The notes under the pieces were generated by a model that was not told where the DNA came from, did no database searches, and was given only the letters and a program-made list of their open reading frames with translations. Below, one piece after another: positions 46,917 through 56,030 of a DNA stretch of 64,000 bases. Within the stretch, counting starts at the first letter, position 1, and every line of letters starts with the position of its first letter. Source of the DNA: Burkholderiales bacterium 8X (lineage in GTDB: Bacteria; Pseudomonadota; Gammaproteobacteria; Burkholderiales; Burkholderiaceae_C); assembly GCA_902506565.1 (NCBI GenBank), contig LR732703.1:4078709-4142708 (forward strand), in the 5' to 3' direction. The translations under genes were made by a program, and so were the position numbers.

Positions 46917-48869
46917 ATGACTTCATCCAACCTTCTGGACGACCCGGCGCGGCAGCCCTTTCGTCCTTCGTTTCCGATCCGCAGCATCCAGGACGTGGAG
47001 CGGCTCGAATCCGTTCCGCTCGACCAGGCGCTGCAGGTGCGCAGCACCTACCAGATCTTTCGCAATGTCGGCGCCGCGTTCGGCAACAAGACCGCGCTCA
47101 CCTTCCTTCGAAGCGGCAACCCGGCCGATGCGCCGATCCGGTGGTCGTATGCCGAGCTGCTCGCCGGCATCCACCAGACCGCCAACCTGCTGTACCGGCT
47201 CGGCGTCGGGCCGCAGGACGCGGTCGCGGTGCTGCTGCCCGGTTGCCTCGACTACCACCTGGCGCTCTGGGGCGGCGAGGCAGCCGGCATCGTGCAGCCG
47301 CTCAACCCGCTGCTGGCGGACGACAAGCTCGCTTCGCTCATGACCGTGGCGCGAGCCAAGGTGCTGATCGCCTACGGCTCGGATGCCGAGTCGGGCATGT
47401 GGTCGAAGGCGATGCGGCTGCGCGGCCTGGTGCCGACGCTGGCCACGGTGCTGCGGGTGGCGCCTCATGACGAGCCGCCCGGCGCTGTCGGCGAGCTTCC
47501 GGCCGGGGTGCTCGACTTCAGAGCCGAGCGCGCGAAGGAGGCGAGCGATCGGCTGGTCAGCGCCCGCGACATCGCACCCGAGGACATCGCCGCCTACTTC
47601 CACACCGGCGGCACCACCGGCGCGCCGAAGCTGGCCCGCCACAGCCATGGCGCGCAGGTGTTCACCGCCTGGGCGAGCGTGAAGCTGCAAGGGCTCACCA
47701 GCAGCGACGTGACCATCAACGGCTATCCGCTCTTCCACGTGGCGGGCGTGCTGCCGGCTTCGCTCTCGTCGCTGTCGGCCGGGGTCGAAGTGATCATTCC
47801 GACCCCCTCGCTGCTGCGCAACAAGGAGGTGATGGCCAACTACTGGAAGCTGGTCGAAAAGTACCGACCGACGTCCCTTTCTGCCGTGCCCACGGTGCTG
47901 GCCGCGCTCGCCAACGTGCCGCTGGAGGGCGCCGACATCTCGTCGATCACCTACTGCCGCACCGGCGCGGCCGTGCTCGCACCCGAACTCGCGGCCCGCT
48001 TCGAGCGCCAGTTCAACCTGCACGTACACGAAAGCCTCGGCATGACCGAGATGGCCGGCATCTCGACCATCACGCCGCCCGGTGTCCAGGGCCCGGCCGG
48101 CTGCGTCGGCTTCCGGCTGCCTTATTCGCAGCTTCGGATCGTGGCGCTCGACGAGCACGGCAATGCCAGCGACCGCGACCTGCCGCCGGGCGAGCACGGC
48201 ATGGTGCTGTTCAAGTCGCCCAACCTGTTCTCGGGCTTTCTCGACGCCTCCGACACCGCCAAGGCCTTCACGCACGACGGCTGGCTGGCCACCGGCGACC
48301 TCGGCTGGATGGACGACCAGCAGCGGCTCAACCTCACCGGCCGCTCCAAGGACCTCATCATCCGGAGCGGCCACAACATCGACCCGAAGGTGATCGAGGA
48401 CGCGCTGGGCGCCCACCCCTCGGTGCAGCTGTGCGCCGCGGTCGGCGCGCCGGATGCCTATGCCGGCGAACTGCCGGTCGCCTTCGCCACCCTGGTGCCG
48501 GGTGCCGCGGCGGACGAGGCCGAGTTGCTGGCCTTCGTCTCGGCCGGCGTCGACGAGGCCCCGGCCAAGCCGAAATGGGTTTGCCTGATCGAGCACATGC
48601 CGGTGACCAACGTCGGCAAGATCTACAAGCCCGAACTGCGCTCGCTGGCCGCCTGCAAGGTGGTCGAGGGCCTGGTCGACGCGGCCTGTCTCGCGCTCGA
48701 AGTCGCCGAAGGAGCCCGGCCGCGGGTGCAGCCCGAGGGCGAGACCGCGGTGCGGGTGCTGATCGATGCATCGGCGGTGGGCTCGGAGCCGATGGCAGCG
48801 GCGCTCAAGGCGCGGCTCGACGAAGACATCGGCCGGCTGCCGATCAAGTCCCAGGTGGTGCTGGCCTGA
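46917..48869 (+). CDS. Acyl-CoA synthetase / AMP-forming ligase
   Basis: A 650-residue ANL-superfamily ligase. Motifs are the P-loop-like YFHTGGTTGAPKLARHSH, the A5-type LGMTEMAGIS, ATGDLGWMDDQQRLNLTGRSKD, and the C-terminal catalytic Lys in NVGKIYKPEL. About 70 extra residues follow the usual end, so it is longer than FadD (561). The acid substrate is unknown; proximity to a TRAP transporter and to CoA-ester genes at the right end suggests an imported carboxylate (inference). AGGAGCAAC precedes the ATG. It lies 22 bp after the JAB gene. Confidence 0.87.
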   Translation: MTSSNLLDDPARQPFRPSFPIRSIQDVERLESVPLDQALQVRSTYQIFRNVGAAFGNKTALTFLRSGNPADAPIRWSYAELLAGIHQTANLLYRLGVGPQDAVAVLLPGCLDYHLALWGGEAAGIVQPLNPLLADDKLASLMTVARAKVLIAYGSDAESGMWSKAMRLRGLVPTLATVLRVAPHDEPPGAVGELPAGVLDFRAERAKEASDRLVSARDIAPEDIAAYFHTGGTTGAPKLARHSHGAQVFTAWASVKLQGLTSSDVTINGYPLFHVAGVLPASLSSLSAGVEVIIPTPSLLRNKEVMANYWKLVEKYRPTSLSAVPTVLAALANVPLEGADISSITYCRTGAAVLAPELAARFERQFNLHVHESLGMTEMAGISTITPPGVQGPAGCVGFRLPYSQLRIVALDEHGNASDRDLPPGEHGMVLFKSPNLFSGFLDASDTAKAFTHDGWLATGDLGWMDDQQRLNLTGRSKDLIIRSGHNIDPKVIEDALGAHPSVQLCAAVGAPDAYAGELPVAFATLVPGAAADEAELLAFVSAGVDEAPAKPKWVCLIEHMPVTNVGKIYKPELRSLAACKVVEGLVDAACLALEVAEGARPRVQPEGETAVRVLIDASAVGSEPMAAALKARLDEDIGRLPIKSQVVLA

Positions 48870-49043
48870 GCTTCGGCCATCGGCCCTACGGGCGTCGGGC
48901 GGCCCCGCCCGCCCCGCTAGCCCGCCTCACCGTGCCCCGAAGGGCCAAGCACCTGAGGAAAGCCCCGATGAGCCGGGCCATGCGGGCTCGTTACGATCCG
49001 TGACTGCCCGATTGCGGCGCATTCCTCTCCTTTTCCCCTCCCG

Positions 49044-49718
49044 ATGTCTTCTCCGCCCGACGAGTCCGGCCCCCTGCTGGACGCCGCCACCCCGCTTGCT
49101 CCCCCGATCGAAGCCGCCGACGAGCCGACCCGCGTGCCGCTCGCCATCGAGGACTGGGTGACCGTGGTCATCATGGCGCTCCTGGCCTGCATCACCTTCG
49201 CCAACGTGCTGGTGCGCTACTTCACCGACTCTTCCTTCGCCTGGACCGAGGAGTTCTCGATCTTCCTCATGATCCTGCTGGCGCTGGTCGCCGGCTCGGC
49301 CGCGGTGGCCCGCGACCGCCACATCCGCATCGAGTTCTTCGCCGAAAGCGGCTCGATGGCGCGCCGCAAGCGTCTCGCACAGCTCGGCGCGATCATGGTG
49401 GCCGCCTTGTTCCTCCTGATCGGCGCGCTCAGCGTCCGGGTGGTGTGGGACGACTACCGGTTCGACGAAACCTCGCCCGGCATCGGCGTGCCGCAATGGT
49501 GGTATTCGATCTGGCTGCCGCTGGTTTCCTTCGCGATCGCGCTGCGGGCCTTCGGGCTTTTCGTGCGGCGCGGCCGCAAGACGAACTACCGGGACGACGA
49601 GATGGACCGCGCGGCCAAGGCCGAGCGCCAGGCCCGCGAAGGCGGCATCGCCGCCGCTCCGAGTCGTGCGGCCGACCCGGGCAGCGCGCAGAACGGCTCG
49701 AACGAGGGCCGCCGATGA
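49044..49718 (+). CDS. TRAP transporter small permease (DctQ)
   Basis: A 224-residue membrane protein with four predicted helices (about 36-58, 72-90, 112-133, 152-170) and the family features FANVLVRYF and WTEEFSIFLMI. A roughly 30-residue Pro-rich lead precedes the first helix and a charged tail of about 45 residues follows the last one. No Shine-Dalgarno is seen before the ATG; the upstream is pyrimidine-rich, so expression may be leader-linked or the start may lie inside. The stop overlaps the DctM start (ATGA). Confidence 0.85.
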   Translation: MSSPPDESGPLLDAATPLAPPIEAADEPTRVPLAIEDWVTVVIMALLACITFANVLVRYFTDSSFAWTEEFSIFLMILLALVAGSAAVARDRHIRIEFFAESGSMARRKRLAQLGAIMVAALFLLIGALSVRVVWDDYRFDETSPGIGVPQWWYSIWLPLVSFAIALRAFGLFVRRGRKTNYRDDEMDRAAKAERQAREGGIAAAPSRAADPGSAQNGSNEGRR

Positions 49719-51013
49719 TCCCGACCCTGCTCTTCGTCGGCTTCGTGCTCTTGATGCTGGCCGGCGTGCCGATCGGCGCTGCGCTCGGGCTTGCCGGCGC
49801 CGCCTGCATCGCGCTCGCCAACGCCGATGCGCAATGGTTCGGCCTCCTGGCCGTGCCGCAGAACTTCTATGCCGGGCTCGGCAAGTACCCGCTGCTGGCG
49901 ATCCCGATGTTCGTGCTGGTCGGCTCGATCTTCGACCGTTCGGGTGTCGCGCTGCGGCTCGTCAATTTCGCGATCGCGATCGTGGGCCGCGGGCCCGGCA
50001 TGCTGCCGCTGGTGGCGATCATGGTGGCGATGTTCCTCGGCGGCATCTCGGGCTCGGGTCCGGCCAATGCGGCCGCGGTCGGCGCGGTGATGATCGCGGC
50101 CATGTCGCGGGCCGGCTATCCGGCGGCCTTTTCAGCCAGCGTGGTCGGCGCCGCCGCCGCCACCGACATCCTGATTCCGCCCTCGGTCGCCTTCATCGTC
50201 TATTCGGTGCTGGTGCCCGGCGCCTCGGTGCCGGCGCTGTTTGCCGCCGGCATGGTCCCCGGCATCCTGGCCGGCGTCGCGCTGATCGTGCCGGCGGTGT
50301 GGCTGGCCCGCCGCCACAAGATGGGCGCGCTGGAGGCCACGCTGCCGCGGCCGCCCTTCTGGCGCAGCTTTCGCGATGCGACCTGGGGCCTCGCGGCGCC
50401 GGTGCTGATCCTCGGCGGCATGCGGGCGGGGCTCTTCACGCCGACCGAGGCCGCGGTGGTGGCCGTGTTCTACGGGCTGTTCGTCGGCATGGCGGTGCAC
50501 CGGACGATCAAGGTGCGCGACCTGTTCGTGATCCTGCGCGAATCCGGCGAGCTGTCGGCGGTGATCCTGGTGGTGGTCTCGCTGGCCGGCATCTTTGCCT
50601 ATTCGCTCTCGACGCTGGGCGTGATCGACCCGGTCACGCGGGCGATCGTGAACTCGGGCCTCGGCGAATACGGCGTGCTGTCGCTCTTGATCCTGATGCT
50701 GATCACGGTCGGCATGTTCCTGGACGGCGTCTCGATCTTCCTGATCTTCGTGCCGCTGCTCTGGCCGATCGTCCAGTACTACCAATGGGATCCCGTCTGG
50801 TTCGGCGTGATCCTCACGCTCAAGGTCGCGCTCGGCCAGTTCACGCCGCCGCTGGCGGTCAACCTGATGGTGTCCTGCCGCATCGCCAACGTCCGCATGG
50901 AAGAAACCGTGCGCTGGGTCGGCTGGATGCTGTTCTCGATGTTCCTGGTGATGGTGGCGGTGATCGCCTGGCCCGAGCTCGCGCTGTGGCTGCCGCGCAA
51001 GCTGGGCTACTAG
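49715..51013 (+). CDS. TRAP transporter large permease (DctM)
   Basis: A 432-residue membrane protein of the ion transporter superfamily with about 12 hydrophobic segments. Typical features are LLFVGFVLLMLAGVPIGAALG, GGISGSGPANAAAVGAVM, TDILIPPSVAFIVYS, GLFTPTEAAVVAVFYG and GQFTPPLAVNLMVSC. It moves the substrate with sodium or protons after delivery by DctP. ATG overlaps the DctQ stop. The substrate cannot be read from this subunit. Confidence 0.93.
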   Translation: MIPTLLFVGFVLLMLAGVPIGAALGLAGAACIALANADAQWFGLLAVPQNFYAGLGKYPLLAIPMFVLVGSIFDRSGVALRLVNFAIAIVGRGPGMLPLVAIMVAMFLGGISGSGPANAAAVGAVMIAAMSRAGYPAAFSASVVGAAAATDILIPPSVAFIVYSVLVPGASVPALFAAGMVPGILAGVALIVPAVWLARRHKMGALEATLPRPPFWRSFRDATWGLAAPVLILGGMRAGLFTPTEAAVVAVFYGLFVGMAVHRTIKVRDLFVILRESGELSAVILVVVSLAGIFAYSLSTLGVIDPVTRAIVNSGLGEYGVLSLLILMLITVGMFLDGVSIFLIFVPLLWPIVQYYQWDPVWFGVILTLKVALGQFTPPLAVNLMVSCRIANVRMEETVRWVGWMLFSMFLVMVAVIAWPELALWLPRKLGY

Positions 51014-51075
51014 GCGCAGGCCCCGGGTTCCCGGTTCTCAGCCCTTTGCAACGTTTCTACAAAAGGAGACTCCTC

Positions 51076-52104
51076 ATGAAATTCCGTCGTTCCCTGCTCG
51101 GCCTGCTGGCCATCGCCGCCACCCTCGGCGGCTTCTCGACCGGTGCGCTGGCCCAGAACTACAAGGCCGAATACAAGATGTCGCTGGTGCTCGGCCCGCC
51201 CACGCCGTGGGGCCAGGCCGGCAAGATCTGGGCGGACCTCGTCAAGGAGCGCACCCAGGGCCGCATCAACATCAAGCTCTATCCGGGCGTGTCGCTCATC
51301 CAGGGCGACCAGACCCGCGAGTTCAGCGCACTGCGCCAGGGCGTGATCGACATGGCGGTCGGCTCCACCATCAACTGGTCGCCGCAGGTCAAGCAGCTCA
51401 ACCTTTTCTCGATGCCCTTCCTGATGCCCGACTACAAGGCGATCGACGCCTTGACCCAGGGCGAGGTCGGCAAGGAAATCTTCGCGACCCTCGACAAGGC
51501 CGGCGTGGTGCCGCTGGCGTGGGGCGAGAACGGCTTTCGCGAAGTCACCAACTCCAAGAAGCCGATCAAGTCGCCCGACGACCTGAAGGGCATGAAGATC
51601 CGCGTGGTCGGCTCGCCCATCTATTCGGACATGTTCACCGCCATGGGCGCCAACCCCACCCAGATGAGCTGGGCCGATGCGCAGCCCGCGCTTTCGAGCG
51701 GCGCCGTCGACGGCCAGGAGAACCCGCTCTTCCTCTTCACCGTGCTCAAGATGCACACCGTCGGCCAGAAGTTCGTCACCACCTGGGGCTATGTCGCCGA
51801 CCCCTTGATCTTCGTCGTCAACAAGGAGATCTGGGCCTCCTGGACCCCGGCCGACCAGGCCATCGTCCGCCAGGCCGCCCTCGACGCTGGCCAGCAGGAA
51901 ATCGCCATCGCTCGCAAGGGCCTCACCGAAGCCGACAAGCCCGTCCTGAAGGACATTGCCGCCATGGGCGTCACCGTCACCTCCCTCACCGAAACCGAAC
52001 GCGAAGCCTTCGTCAAGGCCACCCGCCCCGTCTACAACAAGTGGAAATCCACCATCGGCAACGACCTGGTCTCCAAAGCCGAAAAAGCCATCCAAACCCG
52101 CTGA
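51076..52104 (+). CDS. TRAP transporter periplasmic substrate-binding protein (DctP)
   Basis: A 342-residue receptor. The signal peptide ends in TGALAQ (about residue 27). Mature hallmarks are PPTPWGQAGKIWADLV, IKLYPGVSLIQGDQTREFSALRQGVIDMAV, the conserved Arg in KGMKIRVVGSP that holds the substrate carboxylate, and SGAVDGQENP. AAAGGAG lies a good distance before the ATG. It is the last gene of a Q-M-P operon that follows an acyl-CoA synthetase gene. An organic acid is the expected ligand; which one is unknown. The codon mix in the last 100 residues is very C-rich. Confidence 0.92.
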   Translation: MKFRRSLLGLLAIAATLGGFSTGALAQNYKAEYKMSLVLGPPTPWGQAGKIWADLVKERTQGRINIKLYPGVSLIQGDQTREFSALRQGVIDMAVGSTINWSPQVKQLNLFSMPFLMPDYKAIDALTQGEVGKEIFATLDKAGVVPLAWGENGFREVTNSKKPIKSPDDLKGMKIRVVGSPIYSDMFTAMGANPTQMSWADAQPALSSGAVDGQENPLFLFTVLKMHTVGQKFVTTWGYVADPLIFVVNKEIWASWTPADQAIVRQAALDAGQQEIAIARKGLTEADKPVLKDIAAMGVTVTSLTETEREAFVKATRPVYNKWKSTIGNDLVSKAEKAIQTR

Positions 52105-52108
52105 CCCC

Positions 52109-52134
52109 AAAAAAAAGAGACGGCCCCAGCCGTC
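52109..52134 (-). terminator. Stem-loop with T-run for the glt operon side
   Basis: GACGGC-CCCA-GCCGTC is a 6-bp stem next to eight A on the plus strand (52109-52116), i.e. a T-run after the stem on the minus strand. It is oriented to stop minus-strand transcripts leaving gltL through the repeats, and is placed 5 bp after the dctP stop. Confidence 0.5.
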
Positions 52135-52200
52135 CCTCAATTCGAAGCTCCCTCCCCAAAAAAAGCGAGCGAAGCAAAGCGCTATCCAGCAGACCCCCCA

Positions 52201-52508
52201 GAACCGGCTTTGCCGGGCCGGCGGGGTCGCCCCCGGAAGGGGGTGGAGAGCGACACGAAGTGCGCGAGCCTGGGGGAGAGCTCTAGATCCCGGAACCGGC
52301 TTTGCCGGGCCGGCGGGGTCGCCCCCGGAAGGGGGTGGAGAGCGACACGAAGTGCGCGAGCCTGGGGGAGAGCTCTAGATCCCGGAACCGGCTTTGCCGG
52401 GCCGGCGGGGTCGCCCCCGGAAGGGGGCGGAGAGCGACACGAAGTGCGCGAGCCTGGGGGAGAGACTGGGCCCCGACACGAAGTGCGCGAGCCTGGGGGC
52501 GAGCTCTC
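52201..52508. repeat. Tandem array of 92-bp extragenic repeats
   Basis: Two complete 92-bp units (52201-52292 and 52293-52384), a third that diverges near 52465, and a 34-bp fragment (about 52475-52508) stand head to tail. Each unit contains CCGGC-TTT-GCCGG, a GC-rich CCCCCGGAAGGGGG hairpin and the block GACACGAAGTGCGCGAGCC. Copies 1 and 2 are identical; copy 3 has a T-to-C change. The array fills the gap between the convergent dctP and gltL genes. ORFs through it have no support. Confidence 0.9.
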
Positions 52509-53244
52509 AGTGCTGAAGGATTTTGTTCAAAAAATCCTTCGTACGAGGCTGCCGGTTCTCCGGATGACTGAAGAACTCGTCCTTTGAGCAGTCTTCCAGA
52601 ATCCGCCCACCCACATCGATGAAGATCACCCGGCTCGCCACCTTGCGTGCAAAGCCCATCTCGTGCGTCACCACCATCATGGTCATGCCTTCGCGGGCCA
52701 GGGCGACCATCACGTCCAGCACCTCGCCCACCATTTCGGGGTCGAGCGCCGAGGTCGGCTCGTCGAACAGCATCACGATCGGGTCCATGCTCAACGCCCG
52801 GGCGATCGCCACCCGTTGTTGCTGCCCGCCGGAAAGCTGCCCCGGGAACTTGTCCTTGTGAGCCATCAGGCCCACGCGGTCGAGCATCTTCAGCCCGCGG
52901 GTCTTGGCCTCGTCCGGACGTCGGCCGAGCACCTTGATCTGCGCGATGGTCAGGTTCTCGGTGACCGACAGGTGCGGAAACAGCTCGAAGTGCTGGAACA
53001 CCATGCCGACCTTCGAGCGCAGCTTGGGCAGGTTGGTCTTCGGATCGTGCAGCGGAATGCCGTTGACCGTGATCTCGCCTTTCTGGAAAGGCTCGAGCGC
53101 GTTCACGGTCTTGATCAGGGTCGACTTGCCCGAGCCCGAAGGCCCGCAAACCACCACCACGTCGCCCTTGGCGATGCTTACCGAGCAGTCGTTGAGCACC
53201 TGCACCGGGCCGTACCACTTGGAAACGTTCTTGATTTCGATCAT
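52507..53244 (-). CDS. gltL: Glutamate/aspartate ABC transporter ATP-binding protein
   Basis: A 245-residue ABC ATPase of the polar amino acid group. Walker A GPSGSGKST, Q-loop FQHFELFPH, signature LSGGQQQRVAIARAL, Walker B VMLFDEPTSALDPE and the switch His in VVTHEMGF are complete. It energises import through GltJK. It is the last gene of the gltIJKL operon, 34 bp after gltK, and its stop abuts the repeat array. The same fold serves glutamine and other amino acids; the operon makes glutamate/aspartate likeliest. Confidence 0.92.
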   Translation of the reverse strand: MIEIKNVSKWYGPVQVLNDCSVSIAKGDVVVVCGPSGSGKSTLIKTVNALEPFQKGEITVNGIPLHDPKTNLPKLRSKVGMVFQHFELFPHLSVTENLTIAQIKVLGRRPDEAKTRGLKMLDRVGLMAHKDKFPGQLSGGQQQRVAIARALSMDPIVMLFDEPTSALDPEMVGEVLDVMVALAREGMTMMVVTHEMGFARKVASRVIFIDVGGRILEDCSKDEFFSHPENRQPRTKDFLNKILQH

Positions 53245-53278
53245 GTTGATTGACTCCTCAGGGGGCGAGCGTCGGGGC

Positions 53279-53947
53279 TCAGCGGATGATGGCGATCTTC
53301 TTGTGCAGGCGCTTGACCAGGGCCGACAACGAGAAGCAGATGACGAAGTAGACGACCGCGGCCAGCACGTACGACTCGACCGGACGGCCGAAATTCTTGC
53401 CGGCGGTCTCGAAGCCCTTCAAGAGGTCGTAGGCGCCGATCGCGTAGACCAGCGAAGTGTCCTGGAACAGGATGATGGTCTGCGTCAGCAGCACCGGCAG
53501 CATGTTGCGAAACGCCTGCGGCAGGATCACCAGCTTCATCTGCTGCCCGTAGGTCATGCCCACGGCCTGCGCCGCATGCACCTGACCGCGCGGAATGGAC
53601 TGGATGCCGGCCCGCATGATCTCGCTGAAGTACGCGGCCTCGAAGGCAACGAAGGTGATCAGCGCCGAATACTCCGCGCCGATCGAGCGGCCGATGAGGA
53701 AGGGCACCAGCAGGAAGAAGCCCAGGATCACCATCACCAGCGGAATGCTGCGCATGCCGTTGACGTAGATGGCGGCCGGCAGGTCGAGCCACTTCTTGCC
53801 CGAGAGGCGCATCAAGGCCAGCAGCGTGCCGAACAGGATGCCGCCCAGGGTGGCCACGAAGGTCAGCACCACGCTGAAATAGAAGCCCCTCAGGATGAAG
53901 CTGGTGACGACATTCCAGGTGTAGAAACTGAAATCGAAATTCGCCAT
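53279..53947 (-). CDS. gltK: Glutamate/aspartate ABC transporter permease
   Basis: A 222-residue His/Glu/Gln/Arg-type permease with about five helices. The EAA loop reads EIMRAGIQSIPRGQVHAAQAVGMTYGQQMKLVILPQAFRNM (fragment: RGQVHAAQAVGM), which contacts the ATPase. It starts FDFSFYTWNVV and ends with KKIAIIR. It follows gltJ after one base on the same strand. Confidence 0.92.
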   Translation of the reverse strand: MANFDFSFYTWNVVTSFILRGFYFSVVLTFVATLGGILFGTLLALMRLSGKKWLDLPAAIYVNGMRSIPLVMVILGFFLLVPFLIGRSIGAEYSALITFVAFEAAYFSEIMRAGIQSIPRGQVHAAQAVGMTYGQQMKLVILPQAFRNMLPVLLTQTIILFQDTSLVYAIGAYDLLKGFETAGKNFGRPVESYVLAAVVYFVICFSLSALVKRLHKKIAIIR

Positions 53948-53948
53948 G

Positions 53949-54704
53949 TCAGTGTCCTCCCGTGCCGCCGGCCGCGACGAAGCCGGGCACCCGGGTCTTC
54001 TTCTCGACGTAGGCCATGATCCGGTTGATCACCATGGCCGAGAAGATGTAGAGCAGCACCACGCCGATGAAGATTTCCATGTTGCGCGAGGTTTCCTCGC
54101 CGGCCTGCAGGTAGAACTGGGTGAGTTCGGCGATCGACACCGCAAACGCCACCGACGAGTTCTTGAAGATGTTCATCGACTCGCTGGTGAGCGGCGGCAG
54201 GATGATGCGGTAGGCCATCGGCAGGATGACGTAGCGGTAGTACTGCGGCGTGGTGAAACCCACCGCCATGCCCGCATAGCGCTGGCCCTTCGGCAGCGCC
54301 TGGATGCCCGAGCGCACCTGCTCGGCGATCCGCGCCGAGGTAAAGAGCCCCAGCGCCAGCACCACCAGCACGAAGGGCGGAAAGTCGCGCATCACCGGAA
54401 AGATCGCCGGCACCACGTGGTACCAGAGAAAGATCTGGACCAGGAGCGGAATGTTGCGAAAGAGCTCGACCCAGGCATTGCCGAGGCGAACCGTCCATGG
54501 CTTGTCGGGGAGCGTCCGGATGATGCCGATGAGCGAGCCGACCGCCAGCGCCAGCACCAGCGCGCAGAGCGAGACGGAAATCGTCCAGCCCCAGGCCGAC
54601 AGCATCCAGTTGAGATAAGTGGTGGCGCCGCCGGTGCCGAAGCAACCCGGCACGATTTCACCGTCGATGGTGTCCTTGCAGAAAACTTGCCAATCCCATG
54701 CCAT
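53949..54704 (-). CDS. gltJ: Glutamate/aspartate ABC transporter permease
   Basis: A 251-residue permease. A longer N-terminal periplasmic lead (WDWQVFCKDTIDGEIVPGCFG) precedes the helices; the EAA loop is in SGIQALPKGQRYAGMAVGF. It pairs with GltK as a heterodimer. It lies 93 bp after gltI, with a stem-loop between them, and one base before gltK. Confidence 0.92.
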   Translation of the reverse strand: MAWDWQVFCKDTIDGEIVPGCFGTGGATTYLNWMLSAWGWTISVSLCALVLALAVGSLIGIIRTLPDKPWTVRLGNAWVELFRNIPLLVQIFLWYHVVPAIFPVMRDFPPFVLVVLALGLFTSARIAEQVRSGIQALPKGQRYAGMAVGFTTPQYYRYVILPMAYRIILPPLTSESMNIFKNSSVAFAVSIAELTQFYLQAGEETSRNMEIFIGVVLLYIFSAMVINRIMAYVEKKTRVPGFVAAGGTGGH

Positions 54705-54751
54705 GCAGCATTCCTCGCTGTTGTTGTTCGGTTATTTGCCTCGATAGACAA

Positions 54752-54774
54752 ACGCCCGCGGCGATGGCGGGCGT
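54752..54774. promoter_or_regulatory. Stem-loop between gltI and gltJ
   Basis: ACGCCCGC and GCGGGCGT form a perfect 8-bp stem in the 93-bp gap; flanking GACA/TGTC can extend it. It may lower read-through or protect the gltI transcript, so that the binding protein is made in excess over the membrane parts. On the minus strand it is followed by only three T, so it is at most a weak terminator. Confidence 0.5.
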
Positions 54775-54797
54775 CTGTCCTGCGGTCGTCTTGAGAA

Positions 54798-55688
54798 TTA
54801 TTTCTTGGCGTACTCTTCCATCGGCTTGTCGTTGGGCGATGCCCAGGCAGCCTTGGTTGCATCGGACAGCGGCAGGTTCAGCGCCACGTTGTTCGGCGGG
54901 ATCGGCTGCATGAACCACTTGTCGTAAAGCTTGGCAAGCGAGCCGTCCTTGATCTGGCGTGCGATCGATTCGTTGACGAGTTTCCTGAATTCGACGTCGC
55001 CCTTGCGAACCATGCAGGCGATCGGCTCGACCGACAGCTCGGGCCCGACGATCTTGAAGTCCGTTGGCTTCTTCGACTTGGCGATATTGGCAGCGAGGAT
55101 CGAGCCGTCCATGACGAAGGCATCGGCACGGCCGCTTTCGAGCAGCAGGAAGCTGTCGGCGTGGTCCTTGCCGAGGACTTCCTTGAAATCGATGCCTTGC
55201 GCGCGTTCGTTCTTGCGCAGCGTCTGGACCGAGGTGGTGCCGGTGGTCGTGGCCACGGTCTTGCCGTTCAGGTCCTTGAGGTCCTTGATGCCGGAGTCGT
55301 TGCGGACTGCGATCCGAACCACTTCGACGTAGGTGGTGTTGGCGAAGTCGACGTCCTTCTGGCGAGTCGCATTGTTGGTGGTCGATCCGCATTCGAGATC
55401 GACGGTACCGTTCTGAACCAGCGGGATGCGGTTTTGCGAGGTGACCGGCACGTAGTTGATGGTGAGCTTCTTGCCACCTTTCTTGCCGATGTCTTCGATG
55501 ATGCGCTCGGCCATCTCGGTATGGAAGCCGGCGTACTTGCCGTCGCCGATCGAGAACGACAACGCGGAAGAATCCCGCACGCCAAGGCTGATGACGCCGC
55601 TTTTGAGCTTGGCCACCGTGTCGGCTTGCGCGAAAGCGCTCCCTGCGGCCAGTGCCATGACAGCCAAAGCCAGTACTTGTTTCTTCAT
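54798..55688 (-). CDS. gltI: Glutamate/aspartate ABC transporter periplasmic binding protein
   Basis: A 296-residue SBP_bac_3 receptor. The signal peptide ends in GSAFAQA (about residue 21). Typical ligand-site segments are GVRDSSALSFSIGDG, the Arg in TSQNRIPLVQNGTVDLECGSTTNN (fragment: NRIPLVQNGTVDLECG), TTGTTS and MDGSILA. Length and order equal GltI of E. coli (302). AGGAG precedes the ATG. It heads gltIJKL. Confidence 0.92.
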   Translation of the reverse strand: MKKQVLALAVMALAAGSAFAQADTVAKLKSGVISLGVRDSSALSFSIGDGKYAGFHTEMAERIIEDIGKKGGKKLTINYVPVTSQNRIPLVQNGTVDLECGSTTNNATRQKDVDFANTTYVEVVRIAVRNDSGIKDLKDLNGKTVATTTGTTSVQTLRKNERAQGIDFKEVLGKDHADSFLLLESGRADAFVMDGSILAANIAKSKKPTDFKIVGPELSVEPIACMVRKGDVEFRKLVNESIARQIKDGSLAKLYDKWFMQPIPPNNVALNLPLSDATKAAWASPNDKPMEEYAKK

Positions 55689-56030
55689 AAAACGGAACTC
55701 CTGTGAGACAAAAGAATTGACCAGATGAAATTCTAGACACTGAGGTCCGGGTGCTACCCCGGGGCCAACCCGGTGCGCGATGCACCAAGTCGGCCGTCTT
55801 GCCGCTCGCCTCCACCCGGTGGATGACCTGCGACCGAACGATTAGAGAACCTGCAAGCAGCCTTTGTGCCTGAGCTCGCCACACGGCGCGCGACCTTTGT
55901 CACGCATCGCGGCCTCGCGCGTGCCCACGGCAATGTAGAGGCACTACGGCGGGCATACCAATGCCGATAAACGAGTCCGGCATGCCGCCCGCGTATAGAT
56001 GGTGCATTGCACAAGAAATGGGCGCGACAT
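55689..56030. other. 342-bp region upstream of gltI
   Basis: The gap lies between the stop of the LysR gene and gltI, both on the minus strand. Visible items are the gltI Shine-Dalgarno (about 55700), a minus-strand TAGAAT at 55730-55735 that could be a -10, and the palindrome at 56002-56012. Neither a good -35 nor a terminator after the LysR gene was found. No ORF in it is convincing. Confidence 0.45.
56002..56012. promoter_or_regulatory. Palindrome GTGCATTGCAC upstream of gltI
   Basis: A perfect 5-bp inverted repeat around one T, 314 bp before gltI and 19 bp past the LysR gene's stop. It could be a regulator site, but distance to gltI is large and no function is shown. Confidence 0.22.

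Noticed and set aside
52201..52508. CRISPR array
   Set aside because: Units are contiguous without spacers and no cas gene is near.
52210..52587. Overlapping frames through the 92-bp repeats
   Set aside because: They are periodic because the DNA is, and lack a ribosome site.
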